Shown here in pieces: positions 7,826-16,215 of a DNA stretch of 64,000 nucleotides. Below the pieces are notes generated by a model. The model ran no database searches. It saw only the letters and a program-made list of their open reading frames with translations, and was not told the origin of the DNA. Position numbers and translations under genes: made by a program. The DNA is from Bacteroidales bacterium (GTDB lineage: Bacteria; Bacteroidota; Bacteroidia; Bacteroidales; UBA932): assembly GCA_017616655.1 (NCBI GenBank), contig JAFZXU010000061.1, positions 1 to 64,000 of the forward strand, written 5' to 3'. Each line of letters opens with the position of its first letter. Within the stretch, counting starts at the first letter, position 1.

Positions 7826-9432
7826 TGGAAAAGATAGGAGCAACCCAATATCTTGAACTAGTACGCAGCGGCGCGGCCCGCCTGGCCCTCAACCGCAAGA
7901 GCGTCAACGACCTGAACGTCTTTCCGATTCCCGACGGAGACACGGGAGACAATATGTATATGACCATGGAGGCCGGCTGCGACGCATCCGGAAAGACCAT
8001 CGCCGAGATGGCGGAATCGGTCTCCAGGAAGATGCTGATGGGGGCACGCGGCAACTCCGGCGTGATTCTCTCCCGCATCTTCGCAGGGATCGCCAAGGGG
8101 CTCGAAGGGGCCGAGAACGCAGGCATAGGGGAGATTGAAAAGGCGATGCAAAGTGCTGTCAAAGAGGCCTACGGAGCCGTTTCCAACCCCGTGGAGGGAA
8201 CAATCCTGACGGTGCTGCGCGAAGGCGCCGAGGCCGCAAGCGGAAGCCGTGACGCGGAAGAGTATTCCGACCGCATCGCGGAGGCGATGGCCGTTTCGCT
8301 GGAACACACCCCGGAAAAGCTGGATGTGCTGATGAAGGCAGGCGTGGTGGACAGCGGCGGCGCGGGACTCCTCTATATATTCGAGGGAATGCGCGACGCC
8401 CTCCACGGAAATCCCGCAGGAGAGGCGCTTCTCTCCGCTCAGGAAGGGCCCAGGGCCGCACAGGTGGACCTCGACGCCTTCACGGAGAACAGCGAGCTGG
8501 AGTTCGGCTACTGCACCGAGTTCCTGCTGCGCCTCCAGCGGAGCAAGGTAGACCTCGACAGCTTCGACGAGACCGTGATCCGCGACTGGCTGCAGGCCAA
8601 CGGGGAGTCGCTGGTCTTCTTCCGCGACGGCAGCATCGTCAAAGTACATGTCCATACCCGCACCCCGGGCGACATCCTCAACCACTGCCAGCAGTACGGT
8701 GAGTATCTCACCATCAAGATCGAGAATATGACGCTGCAGCACCATGAAAACGGCATGGACGAGCGTTTCAAGCCGAAGAACAAGCCCTACGGCGTGGTGG
8801 CGGTGGCCTCCGGCGAGGGACTCGTCTCCACATTCCGCGAGATGGGGGCAGATGTGGTGATAGAGGGAGGACAGACCATGAACCCGCCGGTGCAGCGCTT
8901 CATCGAGGCCTTCGAAAGCATCAGCGCGCAGACCATCTTCGTCCTTCCGGACAACTCCAACATAATGCTCACCGCACAGCAGGCGGCAGAGATATACAAG
9001 GCTGCGGAAATCAGGGTAATCCCCTGCAAGACCCTCGGAGAGGGCTATTTCGCACTGGCGAACCTCGACCTTTCGGCGGAGAGCGCCGACGAGATAGAGG
9101 TTGCGCTGGGAGAGGCGATCGAGGGTGTGACCACCGGAATGGTCTCACGCGCCATCCGCACCACCGACCAGGTGAAGGAGGGCGACTATGCCGGCTTCAC
9201 AAAAAAGGATATACTTGCAAACGGAAAAACCGCCGAAGAGGCCGTTTCCGCACTTTGCGAGGCCCTCGATGCAGGCTCCTGCGACATAATCCTGCTCTTT
9301 GCCGGAGCGGATGCAGACCCTGCTGCGGCAGAAGCCCTTCAGACGGAACTCCAGGCCCGTTACCGCCGCAGCGAAGTGATCCTGCAGCAGGGAGGACAGC
9401 CCATTTACGACTATGTGATAATATTAAGTTAA
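7825..9432 (+). CDS. fakA: Fatty acid kinase ATP-binding subunit FakA (DAK2/DegV-associated, YloV family)
   Basis: FakA transfers phosphate from ATP to a fatty acid held by FakB, making acyl-phosphate. The 535-residue length and domain order match the family: an N-terminal DhaL-like kinase domain with the metal/nucleotide motif PIPDGDTGDN (about 35-43) and the GARGNSGVI and GVVDSGGAGL loops, then a middle domain and a DegV-like C-terminal domain with FVLPDNSNI. It overlaps the exporter stop by one base and is followed six bases later by fakB, which supports the assignment over a dihydroxyacetone kinase. Confidence 0.9.
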   Translation: MEKIGATQYLELVRSGAARLALNRKSVNDLNVFPIPDGDTGDNMYMTMEAGCDASGKTIAEMAESVSRKMLMGARGNSGVILSRIFAGIAKGLEGAENAGIGEIEKAMQSAVKEAYGAVSNPVEGTILTVLREGAEAASGSRDAEEYSDRIAEAMAVSLEHTPEKLDVLMKAGVVDSGGAGLLYIFEGMRDALHGNPAGEALLSAQEGPRAAQVDLDAFTENSELEFGYCTEFLLRLQRSKVDLDSFDETVIRDWLQANGESLVFFRDGSIVKVHVHTRTPGDILNHCQQYGEYLTIKIENMTLQHHENGMDERFKPKNKPYGVVAVASGEGLVSTFREMGADVVIEGGQTMNPPVQRFIEAFESISAQTIFVLPDNSNIMLTAQQAAEIYKAAEIRVIPCKTLGEGYFALANLDLSAESADEIEVALGEAIEGVTTGMVSRAIRTTDQVKEGDYAGFTKKDILANGKTAEEAVSALCEALDAGSCDIILLFAGADADPAAAEALQTELQARYRRSEVILQQGGQPIYDYVIILS

Positions 9433-9438
9433 AGAGAT

Positions 9439-10308
9439 ATGTTGACACTATTTACTGACACTGACACCGACATCACTCCCGTCGAAGCCGCAGAATACGG
9501 CTACAAACTCATAAGCATGCCTTACAGCATCGACGCGGAGACGATCCATCCTTACGAAGATTTCGAGAAATTCGACTCGAGGGCATTCTATGACAAGCTC
9601 CGCAGCGGAGTCCTGCCCACCACCAGCGCTATCTCCAAGGAGCGCTACATCGAGTACTTCGAGCCTGACTTCAAGGCCGGCAACGACATCCTCTATGTCC
9701 ACTTCTCCCGCGCGATGACCAACACCTTCGACGTTATGGACCAGGCAATTGCTGAGCTCAAGGCGAAGTATCCCGGAGTCCGTTTCGAGGAGATCGACAC
9801 CAAGGGCATCACCACCATCAGCTATACCATCACCCGCGAGGTGGGCGACCGCATCAAGGAGGGAATGAACCTCGACGAGGTGCTCGCCTGGGCTTCGAAG
9901 GAGGTCGACCGCTTCGCGATGTATTTCTTCGCCGATGACCTGAAGTTCTTCCGCCGCAGCGGTCGCGTCAGCGGCCTGGCCGCAACGATGGGCACCCTCA
10001 TCGGCATCCGCCCCATCATCTATATGTCCCCAGAGGGCAAGATGGTCTCCTGCGGCAAGGAAAAGGGCCGCGTGAAGGCGATGGAGCACCTTGTAGGCAA
10101 GGTTGAGGAGCTGGGCGACGACATCAAGGCGCACCGCTTCGTGGTTGGCCACACCGACGCTCCGGAGATCGCGCAGGAGGTTGCAGATATGATTCACGAG
10201 AGGTTCGGAAACGACCTGAAGATCGAAATACAGGTGGTCAATCCCACGGCAGGAAGCCACTCCGGCCCCAACGGAGTAGGCGTCTGCTTCCACGCAAAAC
10301 ACAGGTAA
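9439..10308 (+). CDS. fakB: Fatty-acid-binding protein FakB (DegV family)
   Basis: DegV/FakB proteins bind a single fatty acid and present its carboxyl group to FakA. The 289-residue protein shows the family hallmarks: TDTDTDI at the start, LPTTSAIS, the HFSRAMTNTF loop in place of the more common LSSGLSGTY, and FRRSGRVSG followed by IRPIIY. The altered fatty-acid loop (MTN instead of SGT) may reflect chain specificity. Placement directly after fakA and one base before the next gene makes a FakAB pair very likely. Confidence 0.9.
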   Translation: MLTLFTDTDTDITPVEAAEYGYKLISMPYSIDAETIHPYEDFEKFDSRAFYDKLRSGVLPTTSAISKERYIEYFEPDFKAGNDILYVHFSRAMTNTFDVMDQAIAELKAKYPGVRFEEIDTKGITTISYTITREVGDRIKEGMNLDEVLAWASKEVDRFAMYFFADDLKFFRRSGRVSGLAATMGTLIGIRPIIYMSPEGKMVSCGKEKGRVKAMEHLVGKVEELGDDIKAHRFVVGHTDAPEIAQEVADMIHERFGNDLKIEIQVVNPTAGSHSGPNGVGVCFHAKHR

Positions 10309-10309
10309 T

Positions 10310-11437
10310 ATGATAACCGTACAAGAGGTCCTCAACCGCAGGCAGCAGAGGGAGTTCCTCAACTTCCCGATCGACCTGTACAAAGGCAACCCCAACTTTG
10401 TCCCGCCCCTCTGGGCCGACGAGATGAAGATGTTCAAGCCCGGATACGTCTACAGCGACTGCTGCGACAGCGTCTTCTACAATGCCTATGACGACGGGAA
10501 GATGGTCGGACGCATCCAGGGCATCATCCAGCGGGCTGCCAACGAGAAGAACAACGAGAAGCGCGTCCGCTTCACCCGTTTCGATGCCATAGACGACCTG
10601 GAGGTCTCCCGTGCCCTCTTCGGAGCTGTGGAAAAGTGGGCCGTCGAACGCGGCATGGATACCGCCTGCGGCCCCCTGGGCTACTCCGACCTGGAACGCG
10701 AAGGGCTTCTGATAGAGGGATTCGACCAGCTCTCGACCTTCGAGGAGCAGTACAACGCCCCTTATTACCAGAAGCACATAGAGGCTCTCGGATATGCCAA
10801 GGAGGTGGACTGGCTGGAGTTCCAGCTCTACGGTCCGGAGAGCGAGGAGACGCTGAAGGAGCAGGAGCAGCTGGCAGACTTCATAATGAAGCGCTACAAG
10901 CTGCACTTCGGCCCCGCACGCAACGGCAAGGACTTCCTCAGGCGCTATGCCGACGGAGTCTTCAAGCTCATCGACGACTCCTACGACAAGCTCTACGGCA
11001 CCGTTCCCTTCACCGACGGGATGAAGAAGCTGATGATGGACAACTTCAGCATGGTCATCAGCACCAGGAACATAGCCGTAATCCTCGACGAGAACGACAG
11101 GGTGGTCTGCTTCGGAATGACCATCCCCGCACTGGCCAAGGCCCTTGTCGGCACCCGCGGCAAATATACTCCTAGGGTGCTATTCAGGCTCCTGAAGGCC
11201 ATCAAGCGCCCCACCGCGATAGATCTCTGCCTCATCGGAGTCGATCCCGAATACCTCAACCGCGGCATCTCTACTGTGTTCTCCGTGGAACTGATGCATA
11301 TGCTGAAGGCGCCCCGGATCACCCACGCCGAGACAAACCTCAACCTGGAGGACAACTGGGCAATCCTCAACCAGTGGAAGCGGTTCGAGCACAAGAACCA
11401 CAAGCGGCGCCGCTCCTACGTAAAGAAACTGGCATGA
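10310..11437 (+). CDS. GNAT-fold acyltransferase-like protein in the fatty-acid operon
   Basis: The 375-residue protein is related to a family of large N-acetyltransferase-like proteins: VPPLWADEMKMF at the start, a DGKMVGRIQGI strand in the first half, GPLGYSDLEREGLLIEGF in the middle, and a C-terminal half containing CLIGVDPEYLNRGIS, which resembles the acyl-CoA-binding loop of GNAT enzymes. The acceptor is unknown. It sits between fakB and plsX, overlapping plsX by four bases, so I infer an acyl- or acetyl-transfer step linked to fatty-acid use. An alternative is a regulatory protein that shares the fold. Confidence 0.6.
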   Translation: MITVQEVLNRRQQREFLNFPIDLYKGNPNFVPPLWADEMKMFKPGYVYSDCCDSVFYNAYDDGKMVGRIQGIIQRAANEKNNEKRVRFTRFDAIDDLEVSRALFGAVEKWAVERGMDTACGPLGYSDLEREGLLIEGFDQLSTFEEQYNAPYYQKHIEALGYAKEVDWLEFQLYGPESEETLKEQEQLADFIMKRYKLHFGPARNGKDFLRRYADGVFKLIDDSYDKLYGTVPFTDGMKKLMMDNFSMVISTRNIAVILDENDRVVCFGMTIPALAKALVGTRGKYTPRVLFRLLKAIKRPTAIDLCLIGVDPEYLNRGISTVFSVELMHMLKAPRITHAETNLNLEDNWAILNQWKRFEHKNHKRRRSYVKKLA

Positions 11438-12453
11438 TCAAGATAATCGTAGATTGTTTCGGAGGCGACCGCAGCCCCCGCGCGCAGGTGGAGGGAGCCC
11501 TCTCCTCACTTGCCGGCAACCCCGACCTCCATCTGCTTCTGACGGGCGACGAGGCCCTGCTCAAAAAGGAACTGGAGGGACGCGCTTACGATGCCTCCAG
11601 GCTTGAAATCGTCCACGCCCCGGAGGTGATCGGGTGCGACGAGAAGCCCACCGACGCCATCCGTCTGAAGCGCAACTCCTCGATGATGAAGGCCATGATA
11701 ATGCTGCGCGACGAGGAGGAAATCGACGGAATGGTCTCCTGCGGCTCCACCGGAGCGCTCGTGACCGGCGCCCTGGTGCGTCTTGGACGCATTCCCGGCG
11801 TCATCCGTCCCGCATTCTGCCCGATTCTCCCCACCATGGCGGGAGGAATCGTGGGCATCTGCGACAGCGGCGCCAACGTCACGGTGACCGCAGCGCACCT
11901 GAGGCAGTTCGCCATCATGGCAAGCCTCTATATGGAGAACGTATATGGCGTCAAGGCGCCCCGCACCGCGCTTCTCAACGTGGGCAAGGAGGCCGAGAAG
12001 GGCGACGACATCCGCCAGGAGGCCTACAGACTCCTGCAGGAGACGGAGTGCGTCAACTTCGTGGGCAACATGGAGAGCCGCGACCTGCTTTCAGGCTCCT
12101 ACGACGTGGTGGTGGCCGACGGCTTCTCCGGCAACGTGCTGGTGAAGACCACCGAAGGCACTGCGCTCGAGCTGCTCAAGAAACTCAAGAAGGATATCTA
12201 CTCACGCTGGCTCTATAAGCTGGGCGCCCTGCTGATGAAGCGTATGTTCATGGAGGAGAAGGAATTCATGAACTACCAGAACTACGGCGGCAGCGTACTT
12301 CTCGGACTCGAGAAGGTGGTGGTCAAGGGGCACGGAAGCAGTAACGCCAAGGCTGTGGAGAAGTGCATCGAACAGGCGTGCAGGATGTGCTCAAGCCGCC
12401 TCTCCGACAAAATCGAAGCAGAAATTTCGAAATACGAACACTACGAAGAGTGA
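11434..12453 (+). CDS. plsX: Phosphate acyltransferase PlsX
   Basis: PlsX interconverts acyl-ACP and acyl-phosphate at the membrane. The 339-residue protein begins MIKIIVDCFGGDRSP, a variant of the common DAMGGDxAP start, and keeps VSCGSTGALVTGAL, the RPAFCPILP strand, ALLNVGKEAEKG, and DGFSGNVLVKTTEG. The start is the ATG at 11434, which overlaps the upstream stop as ATGA; an earlier in-frame ATG at 11374 lies inside the previous gene and is rejected. In many bacteria plsX neighbours rpmF and fabH; here it sits with fakAB and an acyl carrier protein, so it may be a dedicated second copy. Confidence 0.9.
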   Translation: MIKIIVDCFGGDRSPRAQVEGALSSLAGNPDLHLLLTGDEALLKKELEGRAYDASRLEIVHAPEVIGCDEKPTDAIRLKRNSSMMKAMIMLRDEEEIDGMVSCGSTGALVTGALVRLGRIPGVIRPAFCPILPTMAGGIVGICDSGANVTVTAAHLRQFAIMASLYMENVYGVKAPRTALLNVGKEAEKGDDIRQEAYRLLQETECVNFVGNMESRDLLSGSYDVVVADGFSGNVLVKTTEGTALELLKKLKKDIYSRWLYKLGALLMKRMFMEEKEFMNYQNYGGSVLLGLEKVVVKGHGSSNAKAVEKCIEQACRMCSSRLSDKIEAEISKYEHYEE

Positions 12454-12455
12454 AA

Positions 12456-12701
12456 ATGGACAATATGTTTGATAAAGTACAGGCCATCCTGGCCCGCCAG
12501 CTCCGCCTCGACGCGGAGAAGATAACCCCGGAGTCCAACATCAAGCGCGACCTGGGCGCCGACTCCGTTGACATCCTGCAGCTCCTTATGAAGGTAGAGG
12601 ACATGTACGGCATCGTCATCCCCGACGAGGCCCTCGCAAACTTCGAGACCGTCCAGGACGTCGTCTCCTACCTGGAGAAGCAGGAGGGAAGTATCAACTG
12701 A
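12456..12701 (+). CDS. Acyl carrier protein
   Basis: This 81-residue acidic protein has the phosphopantetheine attachment motif GADSVDILQ with Ser37, preceded by a short helix and followed by the recognition helix region EDMYGIVIPDEA. It begins two bases after the plsX stop; MDNMFDK or the internal MFDK could be the start. The position at the end of the FakAB-PlsX operon suggests that it accepts acyl groups from PlsX. It may be the housekeeping ACP or a dedicated one; no fab genes are in the window. Its last eight bases overlap the convergent AbiEii gene. Confidence 0.92.
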   Translation: MDNMFDKVQAILARQLRLDAEKITPESNIKRDLGADSVDILQLLMKVEDMYGIVIPDEALANFETVQDVVSYLEKQEGSIN

Positions 12702-13488
12702 TGTGGCAACAGGAACAGAATTGGGTTTTGAACTGGAGGATCCTGTCCGCGTTGGATTCGTTGAAAAGCAGATGTGAAAAGTCGCGCTTCTTTTGGTTAA
12801 GGTCAATCTTCTCGAGAAGCGCAAAGAATGCTGTTTTCAGTTCTTCCAAAGAAGAAATGCCAGTCCTTGCACGAAGGAAATCCATATTCGGCCCTGTCTT
12901 CGAAAGCAAGAAAACAATATCGTAGAAATCACGTCCCTTCTGTCTTGAAAGGACGGCGGCAAACTTCATTGCGCACAGGACATCGAGCGGTGGAACCCGA
13001 AGATCGAAGAAGAATCCCATCCTGTTGACCGTCGCAACGGCAGGAGCATAATCTACGCACTGATCCTGCGCCTCTATCTTCAGCAGAAGACGCTGCTCCC
13101 GATGACCCGTCAACCCAAGGCTGAAAAGCATCTCGGGAAAGAGCAGATTGCGCCGGAATGCGGTCAAATGCGGATTGGGGCTGTCTCGAGTGACAACATC
13201 GATATTATTCTTCTTTAAATATGCCACAACACCGTCGGTCATCTCCATAAACTCTTCTTCACTCATTCCTTTGCAGTCGAAGTCGAGGTCTTCGGAGAAT
13301 CGGTCGATGCCCTGAATAAGCCGCAAATTGGTGCCGCCTATAAACGCCAGTTTGCCTATTTGGGGCGTAGTGGTAAGATAGTCGAGTATCAGCAGCTGAA
13401 GATACTCTTTAAGCATATAACGGTGATACCGGCTCTCCCCGGCCATCTCCGGAGGAAAGAAACTCCGTATGAACTGAAGGTCAATCAT
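12694..13488 (-). CDS. AbiEii-family nucleotidyltransferase toxin
   Basis: AbiEii toxins are nucleotidyltransferases that arrest growth when released from the AbiEi antitoxin; the pair is a type IV toxin-antitoxin system that can abort phage infection. The 264-residue protein has FIGGTNLRL (49-56) and the catalytic motif RFSEDLDFD (63-71), then a conserved KIEAQ and a PPLDVLCAMKFAAVLSRQKGRDFYDI segment typical of this branch. It overlaps the upstream abiEi by four bases. Base composition looks lower in G+C than the neighbouring operon, which fits transfer. Confidence 0.9.
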   Translation of the reverse strand: MIDLQFIRSFFPPEMAGESRYHRYMLKEYLQLLILDYLTTTPQIGKLAFIGGTNLRLIQGIDRFSEDLDFDCKGMSEEEFMEMTDGVVAYLKKNNIDVVTRDSPNPHLTAFRRNLLFPEMLFSLGLTGHREQRLLLKIEAQDQCVDYAPAVATVNRMGFFFDLRVPPLDVLCAMKFAAVLSRQKGRDFYDIVFLLSKTGPNMDFLRARTGISSLEELKTAFFALLEKIDLNQKKRDFSHLLFNESNADRILQFKTQFCSCCHIS

Positions 13489-14102
13489 AACTCATATACT
13501 TTTAACAAGCGGCCGATGCGGCGGTCCAGCGCCTTGCTGCCGAACCTTTCAAGGTAGCCGGCCAAGCGCTGCATATTCAAATCATTCTGCATATAATCTT
13601 CGTCAAGGCGCAGATCTTCCATATCCTGCTCCGTATTGTAAAAAGGATTAAGATAAAGAAGATCCAGCAGTGCCTTTTCCGGCGTCGCAATAAGGACTCC
13701 GCGCCCGTCCTTCGCCATCTTCGGCTCGTAGCCGAAAAAGAGCGGAATCTTGACATTCTGATAATCAAATGTACCAAAGGAGTTTTTGAAAGTCGCAGTC
13801 TTGAGTGTGGTAACGCTTGTCTGCTGAACCACTTCCTCCGGAATCATACCATAAAACGACAGGGCGCTGTGCAGACTTATGTACGACGGAGCATAGATGC
13901 GATTTGCCACATAACGGGCAAAATCGGGGGCACGCCTATACTCCGGAAACGCGTAGTACTGATTCCTCAACTTTTCCAGAAGGCCTCTCCTGCACCAGCG
14001 AGTGAGGTTATTGCGGTCGAAATCCTCTTCCCACAATAACACCTGACGGACGTGGAAACACCCTAACGGAAACATCCGTTCCTTGAACGTCAAATAGTCC
14101 AT
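13485..14102 (-). CDS. AbiEi-family antitoxin/transcriptional regulator
   Basis: The 205-residue protein carries the AbiEi pattern: an N-terminal helical DNA-binding region (FHVRQVLLWEEDFDRNNLTRWCRRGLL, given here as residues about 16-42), YAFPEYRRAPDF, and YIAPSYISLHS-like IYAPSYISLHSALSFYG. Later comes ATPEKALLDLLYLNP, characteristic of the family's C-terminal domain. AbiEi proteins neutralise AbiEii and repress their own promoter. A 14-base inverted repeat flanking the likely promoter just upstream (14109-14154) is a good candidate operator. The two genes overlap by four bases, giving translational coupling. Confidence 0.88.
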   Translation of the reverse strand: MDYLTFKERMFPLGCFHVRQVLLWEEDFDRNNLTRWCRRGLLEKLRNQYYAFPEYRRAPDFARYVANRIYAPSYISLHSALSFYGMIPEEVVQQTSVTTLKTATFKNSFGTFDYQNVKIPLFFGYEPKMAKDGRGVLIATPEKALLDLLYLNPFYNTEQDMEDLRLDEDYMQNDLNMQRLAGYLERFGSKALDRRIGRLLKVYEL

Positions 14103-14108
14103 TATTCG

Positions 14109-14154
14109 TTTTGTTTCTAAAACTCTGCAAATATAGTGATTTTTGGAAACAAAA
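14109..14154 (-). promoter_or_regulatory. AbiE promoter with inverted-repeat operator
   Basis: TTTTGTTTCTAAAA (14109-14122) and TTTTGGAAACAAAA (14141-14154) form a 14-base inverted repeat with one mismatch. Between them, on the minus strand, lies TATATTTG (plus 14128-14135), a consensus -7 box for the AbiE genes that start at 14102. The arrangement would let a bound dimer block the promoter. Confidence 0.65.
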
Positions 14155-14264
14155 TATTCTTTTCTTCATAAAACATCATGGCGAAATGGCATTAGGTTCC
14201 GAAACAACCGATAATATTTCGGCTAAGAGTGGGTTCGACGCCGGGATCAAGCGCCGCCTTGCCG

Positions 14265-16106
14265 CTACAGTTTCCTTTCGCAGCGGTAGACGTCGTCCCG
14301 CGTCAGGAGTCTGGCCTGGACCAGCGAGATGGGGAACGAGTCGGTCATGACGAAATCGGGCTCCATCAGCATTCCGAGGATGATGCCGGATTCCTGTCCC
14401 ATAGGGAAGAGATAGGCTCCCTCCGGGAAGGTGTACTCCTGCTCGTCGCAAAGCACGTCCAGCCTGGGTTTAGCCTGTTCGTCGCCGGCGGCATATTTGC
14501 GCAGGGTCATCTTCTCGCCCTTCGGCAGTTCGGTCCAGGTGATGTCATTGTAGCGCATCACCTCCAGGATCCGCTCTGCATTGCGGACATTCTTCGGAAT
14601 CACGTAGGCCGTGGGGCGCTCGCGCTCGATTTCCCGCACCTCATAATACCTGACGGCGAAGGTCGAGTCGGTCAGGACCTCTCCCTTCCTGAAATCGAAG
14701 AATTTGCGAGTGTACTTGTATGCCTCCTCGTTCTGGCCGTGCTTGAGTACCAGCGGGTCGCTGCCGGCAAGGCCCTTAGCCACCGTAGCCACGCGGTCGG
14801 CACGCACCGCACCCTGGATTTTCGCCCTGTGCTCTATAGTGTAGTCTATCAGCGCCTTGGCGGCGAAGAACTGCGTCATCACGCGGCGGGCATGGGTCTG
14901 ACCCTTGTCGAGTGTGGCGTTGGGGGTCTCCACGAGGAAGTTGGTGCTGCCGCGCAACGCATAATAGTGCGAAGCGTGGAGCGGTGCCTGGTCGGAATAT
15001 CCGCCCTGCGTGTACTCCCAGTAGCGCAGCCCCACCTTCGCGCCTTCCGCCTCCACATAGCGCATCATCTCCTTCATCAGGTCGTTGAGTTCCGCGATGT
15101 TGTTCTGGTTGCCCGAAACCGTGATGCCGGCGTCGTCGAGGAAGCCGCGGGTACGCATCACATTGCGCCATGCGCCGTATTCGTGCATATCCATCACCAC
15201 TTCGGGGAGGAACAGATTATATATACGGTGCGCCGCCTTGATCTCCGGATTGTCTATGAGCAGGTTGTCGCGGTTCATGTCGGGGAACCTGCTGGTGCCG
15301 CGGGTCCATGCCTTGGCACCGTCGCCGTTCACGCGCGGCAGGATGATCACATTCACGTAGCGAAGCACCTCTTTGCCGTATTTTCCGTCCAGCTCAGCCA
15401 CCATCGCCAGGGCTCCGTCACCGGCCGACGGCTCGTTTCCGTGGATATGGGCGTGCAGATAAACGGTCGGTTTCTCATTCCCGCGCACCGCGGCTGCCGC
15501 CTCTTCGAGGGTCATCCCGTTGAGGTTCGTGGTGGTGAAGACAGCAAGCGGCATCACCAGTCCGCGGGTGGTGTGGCCCACGTTGAAGAAGACATACATA
15601 TTATCCCACTTGTCATCGCGCAGCACCAGGAAGGATTCCAGTTCCTCCTGAGTGGTGTACTCCTGCGCCGCCTTGCCCTTCTTCAAGCTTGGAACGGCGA
15701 GGACGCCGGGGTATTTCTTTGTCAATTCCGTGATATCGAGCGCATTGGCCGCGGTCTCGTCGGTGTGCGCATATATCCTTGACGGTTCATATCCCTTTCC
15801 GCCCTTCAGGCCGGGGTCGGCGTCTATCACCTTGCCCTCTTCGGCCAGGAAATTCTTCTGGAGCCAGTAGCGCCCCTCTCCGGAGGCGATGAAATGGTGC
15901 CTTCCGGGCTTGAGTTCGTACACATAGTCCACATTCGACCCGTGTGCGGTCGAGGAGATAGGCTCCCCTACGAAGAGGGAGTCTCCGAAGCCCTGGTAAA
16001 CCCTTACGGACACCCCTTCGGGCGCTGTGAGGGTCACTTTGCAAGTCTGGGAATAGGCGCTGCAGCAGATCAGCAGCACGGCGGAAAAGAGAAGAAAGCG
16101 TTTCAT
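14265..16106 (-). CDS. Secreted M14-family zinc carboxypeptidase
   Basis: The 613-residue protein has a cleavable signal peptide (MKRFLLFSAVLLICCSAYSQ) and an M14 catalytic domain. Zinc ligands are visible as HIHGNEPS (His222 and Glu225) and MDMHEY (His308); NVIILPRVNGDGA and PDMNRDN supply the usual substrate-carboxylate pocket residues. An N-terminal domain of about 110 residues precedes the enzyme. M14 enzymes trim C-terminal residues from peptides or act on peptidoglycan peptides. It stands alone on the minus strand and is probably periplasmic or outer-membrane associated. Confidence 0.85.
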   Translation of the reverse strand: MKRFLLFSAVLLICCSAYSQTCKVTLTAPEGVSVRVYQGFGDSLFVGEPISSTAHGSNVDYVYELKPGRHHFIASGEGRYWLQKNFLAEEGKVIDADPGLKGGKGYEPSRIYAHTDETAANALDITELTKKYPGVLAVPSLKKGKAAQEYTTQEELESFLVLRDDKWDNMYVFFNVGHTTRGLVMPLAVFTTTNLNGMTLEEAAAAVRGNEKPTVYLHAHIHGNEPSAGDGALAMVAELDGKYGKEVLRYVNVIILPRVNGDGAKAWTRGTSRFPDMNRDNLLIDNPEIKAAHRIYNLFLPEVVMDMHEYGAWRNVMRTRGFLDDAGITVSGNQNNIAELNDLMKEMMRYVEAEGAKVGLRYWEYTQGGYSDQAPLHASHYYALRGSTNFLVETPNATLDKGQTHARRVMTQFFAAKALIDYTIEHRAKIQGAVRADRVATVAKGLAGSDPLVLKHGQNEEAYKYTRKFFDFRKGEVLTDSTFAVRYYEVREIERERPTAYVIPKNVRNAERILEVMRYNDITWTELPKGEKMTLRKYAAGDEQAKPRLDVLCDEQEYTFPEGAYLFPMGQESGIILGMLMEPDFVMTDSFPISLVQARLLTRDDVYRCERKL

Positions 16107-16179
16107 ATACGGTATTGGTTAAGTGCAGGTTTCAAAGATACGCAAAAAATGCCGACAATCAGCGGCACTTTTTTTGTTA

Positions 16180-16187
16180 CCTTTGCA
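16180..16187 (+). promoter_or_regulatory. -7 box of the LolA-like gene
   Basis: TACCTTTG fits TAnnTTTG and lies about 30 bases before the ATG at 16216. A run of T followed by G is just in front of it, but no -33 TTTG at 19-20 bases was found. The position is approximate to one or two bases. Confidence 0.45.
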
Positions 16188-16215
16188 CCCCGGAAAACGA
16201 AAACGACAGATAGAA

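Noticed and set aside
14229..15782. A 517-codon plus-strand frame opposite the M14 carboxypeptidase
   Set aside because: The minus-strand protein has signal peptide and zinc ligands; the plus-strand product is low-complexity His/Val/Arg-rich antisense.
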